Origin: Anniella stebbinsi
Taxonomy: Eukaryota; Chordata; Lepidosauria; Squamata; Anniellidae
DNA length: 64,000 bases
Direction: 5' to 3'
Assembly: GCA_029215795.1 (NCBI GenBank)
Contig: JARDYH010000004.1
Span: 203,898,017 to 203,962,016, forward strand
Below the pieces are notes generated by a model, which made no database searches, had not been told where the DNA came from, and saw nothing but the letters and a program-made list of their open reading frames with translations. A program made the translations under genes and the position numbers. Positions 48,503-60,659 of this stretch are shown piece after piece (the first letter of the stretch is position 1; each line of letters opens with the position of its first letter).

Positions 48503-51106
48503 GTAATACAGATTTGCATATATAGTACACAAAAGTAACTCAACTTCTTGCTCACACTTAACCTGTATTAGCCATTAGTACATTGAAGGCATATATGAAA
48601 AAAACCAAATTCTCCTCCCAGTAACTTTGAGATTGCAAAAGTTTTCTGCTGGCTTGCCTTGGGGGTTCCTCTTGCCCACCTGAAGTGATCAGGTGTGTAG
48701 CAATTTACAAGGCTAACGAAGTTGGGTTATGCTTCTGCGATTCAGTTTTGAACAATAAATAACAATTCACATATTATTCTACCTTACATTTATTATCACG
48801 TTTCTCTTTTCCGAAATCCTAGTGATGCTGGAAAATTGCCATGCTTACGGAATTATATCGTTGACATCATTAGATTGGCTTATTTTCTCTTCTAGTCAGT
48901 TTCACACCTTCTCCAGCACCTTTTTTTCTACAGCATTTTTACTGCATGTGGGGAATTTTATTCTTCCCACCCACCCTTGACATGTTCTGCATTTTATGCC
49001 TTTTCCTCTTTCCACATTGATTAACTTTAGTTCTTGCTGTTTTACAGATTGATGCCTATTGGTTTACAGATTTATGGCTGCACTTCACTTGATTAACTTC
49101 TCTTTCTATGGTCCTGAATTTGATTATTTCCCTTTGTAGTACTCATGCAACTTAATCACTTCTGTCCCTTATATTAGGCACAGCAAAGCATCTGATGAAT
49201 ATCATCCTCTAACGGGTATAAATGTAAACAATTTTTAAATAGGATGGCTGCTGTAACCTTACAGTGCTTACAGTGATTGTATAGTTTTCCTCTTCTTTTC
49301 AACGATGACATAAGGTGTATCATAGGTTCTCCTTATGTCTTGGTATAGTCCTTTATGTGTCTGCCTTTTTATAATTCTATTATTTTGGTGAATTAAAGTA
49401 ATTGGTCATAACTTACCAAGTTACTCTCATATCCCTTGGAAACCACTTTCAAAGAGAAAGATTCTGGAATACTTGTTCATTGATAGATTAAATGCCCAGC
49501 AATTGTGTGAGGTGGGTGGAATGAAGCTTAAATGTTTGTCTAAACTGAATGTGAAACTTGAGAATGTGTTGAAGTTGAGTTTCCCCGGGAAACGAAGTGA
49601 GAGTACTGTATGATTTCTATATTATTGATACAATATGTAGTTTGCTCACAGAATAACATGTTTTCATTATGATAAGGCAGATCACAAACTCTTCTAAATA
49701 CATGCAAGTTATAATAATTACAAGTATAAAGGAAACAACAGCAAGCATATTGTTAACATAGTAAAACTTAAATTCCTCCTTACCTAGTAGTTACTATTAA
49801 AAATCCATATTTACCTAAATGGAAGGCAGCATGGACAAACCAGCATAAGCATATTAGGTAGGTTTCTCGTTCTCTCAGGATCTTTCTTCCAAACAGCTCT
49901 ATCCCTTGTCTTTTATAACCCCCAAGATATTAATGACTTCATCCCAAGTTTCGGACCTAGTTCGAAACTCTTATTTCTACCAATGTAGCCGCATTTACCA
50001 TTGACACCAGTAATACCTTAATGAAGGCATCTCTCCTAAGCTAAGCAGCTTTCTGCTTCCAGTGCTTAACAAACCCACTTGTGGAAACCTTCCTCCCCCC
50101 ATTTCTAAGAGTACATTCCGTTACTCACAGTTACATATACATGTTACATTTATCCTTTGATATCTATAGAGGGACTGTCTTTCATATTCCCAGATAGGGT
50201 CTTTCTTATGACCAGCACCCATGACAGTTTGAGGTCAGTTGCACAATCCTATACATGTCTCTTCAGAAATAAGTCCCATTGAGGTTCCACCATTGCATCA
50301 CTTACAGTTGGAGAAGCTGCCCAAAGCTCTAATAGGTACAGCTGTGCAAAAACAGCACTAGAAAGAAAATAGTCATGCATTTTGATTTTGATGGTATCAG
50401 AGAGTCTGGTCCTGATCAAACACTATCCTTCCCCCAGGCATGGGGTCTGGGGGACTATGCCCATAAAGGAGAAATGCCATATTTAAAATGGCTAACAGTT
50501 CCCAAATACAGAAGAGGTTTTTCCCAGTCTAGATTTAATGTTCTCCCCTTCAAACCGTTGGAGGGCAGATATAAAAATATTCCATCAGAGAGGAGATATT
50601 GCCTGTGCAATAATACAGAGACGGAAACCATTGAACATGTGTTGTTCAGCTGTATCTTTTATACTGAGGCAAGGAACGACCTGCTACGTCCCATTACGCA
50701 GCATTTCTTGGGTTGTTCTATGGAAATTCTGGCGACGAAACTCCTGCAGGGCAATGATAAGTTAATTACTTTACAAGTATCCAAATTTCTTTCATCCGCT
50801 ATACATTGTAGAGCACAAATGAGAGTTAGATAAATTTATGACTATTGTTTTATTTGTGTTATTTGTCATACTTTTAGTATATACTGTACTGGCTGGATGG
50901 TTTTACTATATTTTAGAGATTAAATAGGGAAACAGGGAGACCGAGTTTTATAAATATCCGATGTATTCGAATTTTTATATGGGGATCGCAAAATCCCCTT
51001 TCTGGGATGCATGGTGGTATTAACTGTATACAAAATGTTATGCAGTATCGGTCTGTTGACTGTAAATAAAGTATTTGATTTGAAACACTATGCTTTTGTT
51101 TTTCAG
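48503..51106 (+). other. PAPSS1: PAPSS1 intron 6 (2.6 kb)
   Basis: The donor is GTAATA. The acceptor is TTTGTTTTTCAG. The downstream third is occupied by a LINE 3' fragment (~50345-51083) that ends only ~24 bp before exon 7, so the acceptor's pyrimidine tract lies at the repeat junction. The rest (48510-50220) is AT-rich with no recognisable gene. Confidence 0.85.
50345..51083 (+). mobile_element. Non-LTR retrotransposon 3' fragment ending next to PAPSS1 exon 7
   Basis: An open frame at 50375-50833 (152 codons) contains RRGFSQSRFNVLPFKPLEGRYKNIPSERRYCLC, then ETETIEHVLFSCIFYTEAR. The Cys-x-Cys ... His-x4-Cys arrangement is typical of the zinc-binding C-terminus of LINE polyproteins. About 250 bp of 3' UTR end with CTGTAAATAAAGTATTTGATTTG at ~51083. 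The exact LINE clade is not resolved; it differs from the L2 copies. The 5' boundary is approximate. Confidence 0.72.
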
Positions 51107-51218
51107 GTGGATATGCAATGGGTGCAAGTTCTGGCAGAGGGTTGGGCAACGCCTCTTAATGGCTTTATGAGAGAGAGAGAATACTTGCAGTGCCTTCATT
51201 TTGACTGTCTACTGGATG
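51107..51218 (+). CDS. PAPSS1: PAPSS1 exon 7 (residues 262-298 plus first base of 299)
   Basis: The exon belongs to the N-terminal part of the ATP sulfurylase domain: [37 protein letters not shown]. The [15 protein letters not shown] signature is typical of ATP sulfurylases. It is 112 nt, phase 0 to phase 1. The acceptor is TTTTTCAG. The donor G|GTAGGA is weaker than the others. The reading frame continues into GGIINLS of exon 8. Confidence 0.97.
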
Positions 51219-52429
51219 GTAGGACACTTCAAATTTTAATATAACAGAGTCTACTTGTACTGGACATGATGGGAGGCTGTGGATAATCACTCCATTAGTC
51301 CTTAAACAACAAAATAAAACCCAAAACCAACAGCCGTGTTTGCGTTGGGCCCAATGAAAAATGAAGGGTCAATCTGGACCCTGACCCTAGGCAGCTAAAA
51401 ATTATTCTTATACTTCCTGCCTTGGTGTTCCTGCGCCACCTCTTCTATCCTCCCCTGACCCTTCCCGCACAAACTGGTATTGCTGCTTTTGTTCTTGTTC
51501 CTGCCTTATTTCTTCCTCTGTCACTTGCCTAACAGCCATAGAGTGTTGCACTATATCAGCTTCCAGGCATTATCCATCTATCCTTCCTCCATCCCTCTCT
51601 CCTTTGTTTTATCTAGTAGATTCAGGGAAGAGGGAAGGCTGCACTAGATGTCATTACTGGAAAAAAGCTAACAGAAAAGGAACTTGCCAGCTGGCCAGAG
51701 GTCATAGCTTTACAAAGGAAACAGAGATGTAAGGAAAGCGTTGATATGTCAAATGCTTGGATCATCATTTGCAAAATGTTTGCTCCATAAATATTTTAAC
51801 CTCATATACTTAAAAAAAAGTTTATTTATTGGAAGCAAATGCAGTTCTAAGAATTTTAGGTAATGGCATCTTATAAATATAAAATCAACTGAACTTTGGC
51901 GATCAGTGAAGCTTGAATTATTAGCAAGCTTTTGGGTGTTAAATTCACAATACATAAAATTTCAGCTAAACAAACATTTAACAACTTCACAGCAACATAG
52001 CATGGATTTAACCTCTTCAGCTTAAATGTACGTTTTGCCAACATTAAAGCAGAAGATTAACATCTTGCAATAATAGTTGATGTACAATTAACTACTTTGA
52101 CACTTTGATCGCTTTGGTGTAAAACTTTGCTAAATATGATTGAGAAAAGAGTATTAATATGGTTGGGCTTCTTGAAAACTAGCTTTGTTCCCCCCAAAAT
52201 CTGTAAGTCTCTATATAACAGGGCTGCATTTCTGTGATTGGCTTGCACACATGAGATGTGTGAAAAGGTCCTGTTTTTGTCCAAACATGCATAGGATTGC
52301 ACCCTAAGTATGTAGTAATGACAGTAGAGCTCATTCTCCCATGTGAACCTGTGGGTATGCTACGTTCATCCTTGGTGTCCTTTGCCTGTGCCTTCAGAAG
52401 TTAGATAGGTAACTGACACAGAGAGGGCA

Positions 52430-52600
52430 TTCTCAATTGTGGTGCCTTATCTTTGGAACACTCTTCTCCAGGGACTTTGGCTTGGCTCCTAGTCATGTCC
52501 TTTCTTTTTCTTTTGCTAGCCACCTTAAGAATAGCAGCGTAGAAGTATAAATGGCCTAAATAAAAATAAATGTATATGTATTATATATGGATACTTCCCC
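52430..52600 (+). mobile_element. L2-like LINE 3' end (plus strand), decayed
   Basis: AGGGCATTCTCAATTGTGGTGCC...GGAACACTCTTC resembles the RT C-terminal coding end. It is followed by the 3' UTR end AGAAGTATAAATGGCCTAAATAAAAATAAATG. Confidence 0.55.
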
Positions 52601-53325
52601 CTTTCTATACCCTTTTTAGTTTCTCTTGATGATTCAAGAGTTGTTTTAGCTTTTCTATTGAAGTTGTGTATCTCTTAGCTTCTGATCTTGTGCATCATTA
52701 AAAGGAAAGATGAACCTCCCAAAGCAATATCTGTTTTGGCTATTAGTTTGCACCTCATGACTTTCCCCGCCACCCGGACAATTTCAAGCCTATGTGGTAG
52801 GGCCGATGTTGGACACAGTCATGGCTCAGTCCAATTCTGTAGATGCTGGGACCTTGTTGAGTGCTTCCTATAGTAGCCAGCGGTCGTTTCCATATGGCAC
52901 TCTTCTGAGTGCAGTTATGAATTGATGATGTAACATCTCCAGAGAACCAGGATGCATTGCCGTGGCAGCTCATTGCTATTTGAGTTTGGATTGTGCAGTT
53001 GCAGTTTGCTTTGTAGAGGGAATGAGTATCGGCATGAAAGACGCTTGGGAAACATGATTTGTCTTCCAGCACAGTGCAATGGTTTTTCCCACTTGCTGTC
53101 ATGAAGAACTGGGTTTATAGACCTGTCCTCTGTGTCTTTGCCTAGATGACAGCGGGAAGGAGTGAAAATCTAGAAGCACTGCAAGAATTGCGGAAGCATG
53201 CCTGCTGTCACTTTTTAAAAATTCATTTTTATTGTGAACTTTCAACTTCGTATATACATATATAAATAAAAGACAGAAAAAAGAGAAATAATATTTGTAT
53301 ATATCCCTATTAATGAATACATGTG

Positions 53326-53369
<44 letters not shown>
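53326..53369 (+). repeat. (ATCT)11 microsatellite
   Basis: Eleven uninterrupted tetranucleotide units in intron 7. Confidence 0.95.
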
Positions 53370-53371
<2 letters not shown>

Positions 53372-53800
53372 GTAGTAATTATACATGAGTTTCAACAAAA
53401 GTGGATGTGATATCTAAACAAGTATTTATTTGACTGTGGCGACTCTATGCCATCCATTCAAATATCGAAAGCATTGTAAGGTCCTCAATCCATTGCAGTA
53501 TAGGAGGTGAGCATTTATCTTTCCAATGTTGTAATATCAGTCTTTTAGCTGTCAAACAAGCATGGAAAATCCATTTATGCTTAACTTCCAAGAAGCAGGA
53601 AGATAATTTAAAAAAGCCTGCTCACTTCTGTGTGTGCCAAGACAACAGCAGGCGAGGAACTTCTCCTATGCGTTGTGGAAAGGCATGCTCTCAAAGCATT
53701 AGGGTTTAGAACAGATCTTTCTTCAAGACCTCTGGAGGATGTGTCATCCAAATGGAAAACAGCTATTGTTTTATTTCCTGGTTTTTTCCTTTCTTTTTAG

Positions 53801-54006
53801 GGGGAATTATTAACCTATCGGTACCTATAGTGCTGACAGCTACGAAGGAAGACAAGGAGAGACTAGATGGCTGCACTGCTTTTGCTCTGTTGTACGAAGG
53901 CCGGCGTGTGGCCATTGTCCGCAATCCAGAGTTCTATGAACACCGAAAAGAAGAGCGTTGTGCTAGACAGTGGGGGACAACTTGCAAGGAGCATCCCTAC
54001 ATCAAG
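53801..54006 (+). CDS. PAPSS1: PAPSS1 exon 8 (residues 299-367)
   Basis: This is central ATP sulfurylase sequence: [59 protein letters not shown] and HPYIK. The [20 protein letters not shown] segment is highly conserved in animal PAPS synthases. It is 206 nt, from phase 1 to phase 0. The acceptor is CTTTTTAG and the donor is AAG|GTAGCT. There are no interruptions. Confidence 0.97.
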
Positions 54007-54930
54007 GTAGCTTTTGCAAGCTAGTTCTCTTTGCGTAGCCTTAATGGGGTTCCATAGTAGAAGTAAGAAGAATAGTCTATTTAAACCAGGAAACTTCCCT
54101 ATTTTTCAAGTGGGAGCCACTTTGGCTCTAGGCACTGCCACAGAGGCCACTTGGGGGCTGTGTGAGGGCCCTCTGCTCTTCCCCCCTATCAAGTGGTGCA
54201 CTGGACGCATCAGGAGGCTTTTTGAGGCCTCTCCTCTCCGTTTGCTGCCAGGTCGACCAAACAAGGCCTCATCATCAGTCAGTCACCAGGCAGGCAAATT
54301 TGAACAGGCTCACTTGGTCCTTGGATTGTGATGGATCTTTTTTCCTTCACTGAAGGTACTCTAGTCAGTGTTGCACAGTCTCCAAACACAGGTCCACATT
54401 GCGGTCTCTCTTTGTCCTGCACATTCATTTCCCCCTCTAGCGCTTATGCAGTGCACCACTGCATCTAGCCAGTCACGTTGCCTCTTGGGCACCTCCCATG
54501 CCACAACTCATTGGCTGATTGCTCCTGAGTTCCCTTCCTCTCTTCCACCACCAACCACCTTACAGCTGACAAATAGCAGGTCTCCTGACTCTCCACCTGC
54601 AGAGCCTGCTCCAGTAACCCAGACCACAGCAATCAGCCCACCGCTAAAGTAGACAAGTTCTCTCCTGCTGAGAGTGAACAGCTGTTGCAAAGAGAGAGTG
54701 AGTGAAAGGCAGAAGGCAGAGAGCCATACTTGAGGTAATTTTGGAGCTGCCTTCACCTTGGGTCTTGCAGTGAAGAACACTGATGTAAACTTTGACCCAT
54801 GCTTCCTTGAGAATTCTCCTTCCTGTTTTCATACAGGAATTCTCTCTAAGAAAACAGGAATTCTCCCTCCTGATCTATCACTTGTTTGTGCATTCTGTAG
54901 CTTCTCAGAGTGTGGAAGTCTTACTGGAAG

Positions 54931-54955
54931 GGTGTGTGTGTGTGTGTATATATAT
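54931..54955 (+). repeat. (GT)n(AT)n microsatellite
   Basis: A GT run passes directly into a TA run in intron 8. Confidence 0.9.
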
Positions 54956-55561
54956 GACAGAACAGATTTAACATGAGCCCTGTAGACTGCCAGTGAAGAT
55001 CAGAGAGAAGTTTGTCCTCTCCTGTGGTTTATAAATGTAGCCTTGTGTGCAAGAGACATACAGGAAGTACACCAAAATGAATTGCTCGGCGGTGATGACA
55101 GGAAAACAGCTGGCCTCTCTGCCTCAGGGCTTGGCTCAGCCAGATCAGCATACTGGAGCCCAGCTTTCCACTTGTCCTTTATTCTGACAAACAATTTTAA
55201 TACTGCATTTAATGTGATCTCTTAACTGTTACTGTGACCTGAATTCAGGTCATAGTTCAGATTTGTAAAATGTAAGAATTCTGGCTTCTGCTCCTGGCGT
55301 GCTCAGTCTGCTTAGCTGCCAGAGAATCAGATCGGTAAAAGTGGATCGCGATCCGCCGGTCAGAGAAGAAGCGGCTTGCCCACTCCTTGCCAGAAAGCGT
55401 TTATGGCTCCAGCTGTCAGTTGCCCTGGCAACTGGAAAGCAGAAGGAAAGCTCATGCCGGCCTCTGCGATTGGCTAAAGCAGCCTTTCTCAGCCATCCCC
55501 CCCAGATATTTTAAGTTACAGGTCCCGTCATCTGGAGGGCATCAAGTTGAGGAAGGCTGGA

Positions 55562-56440
55562 CTTACAGAATCAGAGCTGTGTGTTCTCTGCATACTGATG
55601 AGACTTTGGGTTAAACCTCTGAATGACTTCTCCCGGTAGCTTCATGTAGCTGTTGAACAGCATGGGGAATAATATAGAATCCTGAGCTACCCCACTGGCC
55701 ATGAGGTGGAACAGGAGTCCCCTAACACCACCTTCTGGCAGGGTTAAAAATCAAACCGAAGAACTGTTAAAATACTGAGAAAATAAAAAGGTCTTCACCT
55801 GGCGTCTAAAGGAGTATAATGTAGGGGCCAGGTGAACCTCTCTCGGGAGCTCATTCCACAGCTGGGGTGCCACAGCAGAGAAGGACCTCCTCCTGGTAGC
55901 CACTTGCCTCACTTCCTTTGGCAGGGGCTCACGAAGAAGGACCCCTGAGGATGATCTTAGGGTCCATGCAGGTACATATGGGAGGAGGCGTTCCTTCAGA
56001 TAACCTGGTCCCAAGCCGTTTAGGGCTTTGAATGTTAATACCAGCGCTTTGAATCGGGCCCGGACCTGGACCGGCAGCCAGTGAAGCTGGAAAAGGACTG
56101 GTGTAATGTGGTCTCGTTGGCCAGTCCCCGTTAACAGTTTGGCTGCTCTATTTTGTACCAGTTGAAGTTTCTGGACCGTTTTCAAAGGCAGTCCCACATA
56201 TAACGCATTGCAATATTCCAGACGAGAGGTTATTAGAGCGTGGATAACTGTAGCTAAGCTATCTCTGTCCAGATAAGGGCGCAATTGGTATATCAGTCTA
56301 AGCTGATAAAAGGTGCTCCTTGCCACTGAGTTCACCTGTGCCTCAAGTGACAGTTCTGGATCCAGGAGCACCCCCAAACTACGGACCTGATCCCCCATCC
56401 AGAATAGGGTGAACATCACCTAGCCGGACAGATGAACCAC
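55562..56440 (-). mobile_element. Two adjacent L2-type LINE fragments
   Basis: 56419-55751 (minus) is an open 222-codon RT C-terminus (LGVLLDPELSLEAQV, LEYCNALYVGLPLKTVQKLQLVQN, FSAVAPQLWNELP). Downstream of it on the same strand, 55740-55562 is a piece from further 5' in the same kind of element (FPMLFNSYMKL, HQYAENTQL). The order is therefore not that of one element: these are two insertions or a rearranged one. Confidence 0.82.
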
Positions 56441-56454
56441 AACCACCCACAATT

Positions 56455-56660
56455 GGATGGTGTTGCTTATTTCTGTAATTTTTGTGTGTGTTTTAATTGT
56501 GTTTTTAAATTTATTTACATTAAATTTAAGTTTAATTTAAACTTGAGTTTCTGCAATGTTTTAATTAAGATTTTGTTTTAATTTGGTTTTTATTCTTGTT
56601 CACCTTGAGTGCAATGATTTGATAGACAAGTGAGATATAAATGAATTAAAGAAACAATTC
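56455..56660 (+). mobile_element. LINE 3' UTR fragment (plus strand)
   Basis: A T-rich 3' UTR ends CACCTTGAGTGCAATGATTTGATAGACAAGTGAGATATAAATGAATTAAAG, the same end type as 19090-19142. It contains an internal AT-rich palindrome (TTAAATTTAAGTTTAATTTAAAC). Confidence 0.55.
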
Positions 56661-56798
56661 AGTCTCATACCAATGGCTTGAAATATTAACCCCTTTAAGA
56701 TTCCAGTACATGTATGTGTCAGGCAAATTAACTCAAAGCAACTGACCATCTCCCGAATTCCATCCCATTGAAATAATTTGCTTCCTTAAATTTCCTAG

Positions 56799-56934
56799 AT
56801 GGTCATGGAACAAGGAGACTGGCTTGTGGGTGGCGATCTGCAAGTCCTTGATCGTATTTATTGGAATGATGGCCTTGATCAGTACCGTCTCACACCTGCT
56901 GAGCTAAAGCAGAAGTTCAAAGACATGAATGCTG
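56799..56934 (+). CDS. PAPSS1: PAPSS1 exon 9 (residues 368-412 plus first base of 413)
   Basis: The exon encodes sulfurylase residues [39 protein letters not shown] and KDMNA, leading to the active-site exon. The GGDLxVL and DGLDxYRLTP segments match the family. It is 136 nt, phase 0 to phase 1. The acceptor is TTTCCTAG and the donor G|GTAAGT is a perfect consensus. Confidence 0.97.
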
Positions 56935-58050
56935 GTAAGTTTTTTGAATGAAGGTGGGTGGTATGAACGAGAAATCCCTCTCCTGCTTTCCGAAACGTAC
57001 TATCCTTGCCTCTTCCAATTAAGAGCACCATACCCAGTGGAATGCAATTTTGTTCTTAACAGCGCAACAATTTCTGTAGCCGCAATCCTAAAAAGCAGTA
57101 GTGCTGATTGGGGAGATGTACAACCAGAGCAGTTCTGGTACTTTCTGCTACCGCCTATCATACTTTCATACAAGCTTGGTGATTCCAAAGGGCGAACAGC
57201 AGCAGTAATAATCTTCAACCATCTCTCTGGCTGTGTGTACACATATTTCTTGCCTGCTGTGATTGTCTGGGATTGAGGCCCATGCCACCTTCAGGCTGCC
57301 AGGAAGTCTTGATGTATTGTGTATCGTGTTGTCTGGCATCTCTCTTACTGCTTCAGCTTTTTTTCTTTTTTACCCCTGTGAACTGTCCGAAATGTCTTTT
57401 TTTTAAAAAAAAAAAAAAGTCCCAAGGGAACAAAGCACATGAGGCTTGAGAAATTTCTAGTGTGATGAAAGGTATCTCAAAAATAATTATTATCATTGAA
57501 AAATTGTTTGGGAATAGTTCTACTAGTTTCACAGTATGTTTGTTTCCATATTAATGTTTTGTGTTAGAAAAATAAATAACAGACCAAGTAGCAATAGTCT
57601 GGCGGCTTACTTGTTTGTTCTGTGCTGTTCTAGTTCGAGGAGCAAGAGCTGTCTCCTGCCTCACACTCAAAGATGCAGGGCTTGAAAATGGAGCTGATCC
57701 TGTGTTAAATACCATCAGTAGGGCTACAAGCATCAGTCAGTTACAGCTTTAGCTGGTAAAGTGGCAGGTGCATATCTCAGTGGGTAGGGTTGAGATTGAA
57801 GGGGGTGCACCTTTTCCCCCCTTTGAATAAATTTTGTCACTGTAATGGAATGAAAAAGCAGGGAAAGGGGTAAGAGACATTTCCTTCTAATAACGAGAAG
57901 TAGATTTTGTTCAAATCCCCTCAAATAATTAGTCTCTAGAAGGTATTAGAACTGAAGTTTTAGTAATAATAAATGCACTTCAGTTGATCAACTAATTCAA
58001 TTAGCTAGGCGCCAGATGTTTAATCAGTGAAAAACCTTTCACTGCCTATT

Positions 58051-58083
<33 letters not shown>
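58051..58083 (+). repeat. (GTT)11 microsatellite
   Basis: Eleven GTT units at the 3' tail of the adjoining minus-strand LINE. Confidence 0.95.
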
Positions 58084-58086
<3 letters not shown>

Positions 58087-58430
58087 TACATCTTTATACT
58101 GCCCATCAACCGAAGCTCTCTGGGCAGTGCACAATTAAAAACCATAAGAATAACAATATAAATTTTAACATTAAAAAGTTAAGAAGGCAGCGTAAAATGA
58201 CCTACATTAAAAATCAGGGAAAGCCTGTGTAAAAAGGTATGTCTTTAGGAGACATTTAAAAGATGTAACATTTTCTGCCTCCGGAACCACACGAGGGAGG
58301 GTTTTCCAGAAGGTGGGTGCCACCACAGAGAAGGCCCGCCACCGAGGTTCGTCTCGGAATGGCCAGTAGGGCCTCCTCTGAGATTTCTGGACTAGGAGCA
58401 CAATGGCCTGCATAGGGGGTGGGAAGCTAG
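58051..58430 (-). mobile_element. L2-type LINE 3' fragment with (GTT)n tail
   Basis: The minus strand reads RAFSVVAPTFWKTLPR and FKCLLKTYLFTQAFPDF (58413-58207), an L2 RT C-terminus. The 3' UTR has the inverse of ACTGCCCATCAACCGAAGCTCTCTGGGCAGTG, then the (GTT)11 run at 58051-58083. It is 5'-truncated and short. Confidence 0.8.
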
Positions 58431-59253
58431 ATTTTGAACATGTTATCTTCAGTGTGTATCATACTCACATACATGCTTTCTCTCCCTATTATGAAAGGGA
58501 AGAGGCATCTTTTTCTCTACTTATGCTTCATCCTCTGTAGTGGGTGATTTGTGCTATGACACTAAAACAGATTTGGTGGTCCGGCTGGGGGTGGGGGACA
58601 GTGCTGCTGTTCCTTTAGCCAGGGATCTTCAGTTCTGTGTTTTGTGTTTAATCCCTACAGAAATTCCCTTGCAAAAATGCATTATTAGACAAGCATCTCG
58701 CATGCACGTAGCACTGGTTTGTTTGGTTACTTTTCACTTACAGCCATTTCCTGTAACTTACATTCCTGTCACAGCTAGATTAGCAGGCAGTATTTAGGCA
58801 TCACATGATCGGTGATGAGGAGTTGCAGGCCTACACTGCTGGACTGCAGTTTGTAGGGACCTTGGCACCAAATGCAGGGAACATAGCATTGGCAAATGTC
58901 ATCTTTGGAGAAGATGCCAGGCAGCCAGTCACTGGCAGAGCCATTATTCCCAGTGGAGAATATTTACAGCCCAGTGTAGCAGAGTTCACAGCATTAAGTT
59001 TATACTCACATCTCTCAAATGTTTGGCATACTCAGTCAGTCAATCCATTGACAAATCTCTCTGCAGTTGTCTGAACTCTTTCGCCACAACTTTGCCAGCT
59101 GCGTTGGTGGGAGTAGAGCCTTTCTAAAAATGATGGTCCATGCAGTGACTGAAAGAGTGGTTCACAGAATATTGCAGGCTGTTTGTCGCTGACCACTACT
59201 GCCTAAATTAATAGTCCTAAAATATGTTGACATCTCTCTCTTCTTTTGTTTAG

Positions 59254-59522
59254 ATGCTGTGTTCGCTTTCCAGTTACGCAACCCTGTGCACAATGGACAT
59301 GCCCTACTAATGCAAGATACTCACAAGCAGCTTTTGGGTCGAGGTTACAGGCGCCCAGTTCTGCTCTTGCATCCTCTGGGTGGTTGGACGAAGGACGACG
59401 ATGTTCCTTTGATGTGGCGAATGAAGCAACATGCAGCGGTCTTGGAGGAAGGAATATTGGATCCAGAAACAACTGTGGTGGCCATATTTCCCTCTCCCAT
59501 GATGTATGCTGGGCCAACTGAG
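59254..59522 (+). CDS. PAPSS1: PAPSS1 exon 10 (ATP sulfurylase active site, residues 413-502)
   Basis: The exon carries the ATP/sulfate-binding core: QLRN at 419-422 and HNGH at 425-428, the nucleotidyltransferase-type HxGH motif. [34 protein letters not shown] sequence and [12 protein letters not shown] follow. It is 269 nt, phase 1 to phase 0. The donor is GAG|GTACAG. Read-through would add Val-Gln before running into a stop. The next expected residues in the family are also Val-Gln, so the boundary was set by the GT rule and by the phase of the family's next exon. The final exons are outside the window. Confidence 0.96.
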
Positions 59523-60103
59523 GTACAGCAAGTTGTCACATAATATAGCTTGCTAATTTCTTTTATCCTTTTGTTCTGTTCTTAATTTGCCTCAACACAT
59601 TTCCGGAAGTTTATGGATAATATGGTCTCCTTTGGGAACAACTGCTCCGCTACAAAACCTTTGCACAGTTTACGGGCAGTCAGGGCTGTGTTGATACAAT
59701 TTGGTTTGGAGGCCTTAAAAGAGCAATCCTTTCGTGTTGAACTCCAGAAACTGTTTGTTTACAGCTAAAGTGTCTTGTGATGCCATCTCTACCCCCCTCC
59801 ACTTTACTTCAAGTGAGTTACAAGTGCTCTTAATGTATTGAACCGTGGCCAAAACTGAAGAGTTGGGATCTTTCCCCCACCCCCCTCCGTCTTTATTGCA
59901 ATGTTTTTCTTCTGATCTACATGGAGTTGAGACAAGCGTGAGCAAACAACTGAAAAGAAAACATGCTTTTGGCAGACCCCTTGGCTGAGCAAATGGCATG
60001 AAAGCATGACATGCAGTGCTACAAACTGGCTCTCTTTCAATATTTGATTTGGAACTTTTGAGTTGCTTAACGGTGGGATCTTAGCTTTGATACCACATTG
60101 CCA

Positions 60104-60104
60104 T

Positions 60105-60135
<31 letters not shown>

Positions 60136-60150
60136 GTGTGTGTGTGTGTA
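60104..60150 (+). repeat. (TC)n(TG)n microsatellite
   Basis: About 13 TC units followed by TG units in intron 10. Confidence 0.95.
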
Positions 60151-60659
60151 TTTGTTCCATAGAGCTTTGAGGTCATTTCTCTCCTCTAGCTTGCTTGCGT
60201 AAATTCCACTTACCTTCAAGCCATTTATCTTGCTGGACATGGGGTGGAGCTGGAGGGTAAAATACACACAGAACATGAGCCAGTCTTAATCCAAGGATTG
60301 AGCTGAGAGGCAAGCTGCCACTTCTTTGATGATCTTTCTCATCTGTGACCTATCCATGTTATGAAAGCACGGACTTGTTTTTTGGACTTGTTAGCCCAGG
60401 GATGAAGACAGTCACACATCAAGGAAACTCTTGTGAACTGTCTTTGATCTCTCTTCTCAACATTAAGCAACACATTATGCTAATTACGTAGCATATAGCT
60501 GACCGCTCTCTTGCTTTCTTACTCAAGAGTAAAGCCTGTAGCCCTGGTTCAGATTGGGACCAGCACACATCAGGAGGGAAGTATTAAACGTCCCCACCCT
60601 GCCATTTGCTCTCTGAAATACCCCCTCTCAGCACACAAAGATTAAAAAACGAAGAAAAA

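Larger units (their letters stand above)
51219..53800 (+). other. PAPSS1: PAPSS1 intron 7 (2.6 kb)
   Basis: The donor is GTAGGA. The acceptor is TTCTTTTTAG. The intron carries an L2 3' end (52430-52600, + strand), a half copy of the GCATAGGATTGCACCC repeat at 52268-52312, and an (ATCT)11 microsatellite at 53326-53369 in AT-rich DNA. No gene is seen. Confidence 0.82.
54007..56798 (+). other. PAPSS1: PAPSS1 intron 8 (2.8 kb)
   Basis: The donor is GTAGCT. The acceptor is TTTCCTAG. The distal half contains minus-strand L2 fragments (55562-56440) followed by a plus-strand L2-like 3' end (56455-56660). A (TG)n(TA)n microsatellite lies at 54931-54955 and a short palindromic repeat copy at 55480-55562. 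The stretch 54010-54920 shows GC-richer DNA with no recognisable gene. Confidence 0.82.
56935..59253 (+). other. PAPSS1: PAPSS1 intron 9 (2.3 kb)
   Basis: The donor is GTAAGT. The acceptor is CTTTTGTTTAG. A T/A homopolymer tract lies at 57398-57418, a (GTT)11 run at 58051-58083, and the attached minus-strand L2 3' fragment extends to ~58430. No gene is seen in the rest. Confidence 0.82.

Noticed and set aside
57398..57418. T/A homopolymer stretch as a LINE tail
   Set aside because: No attached LINE sequence could be recognised on either side.
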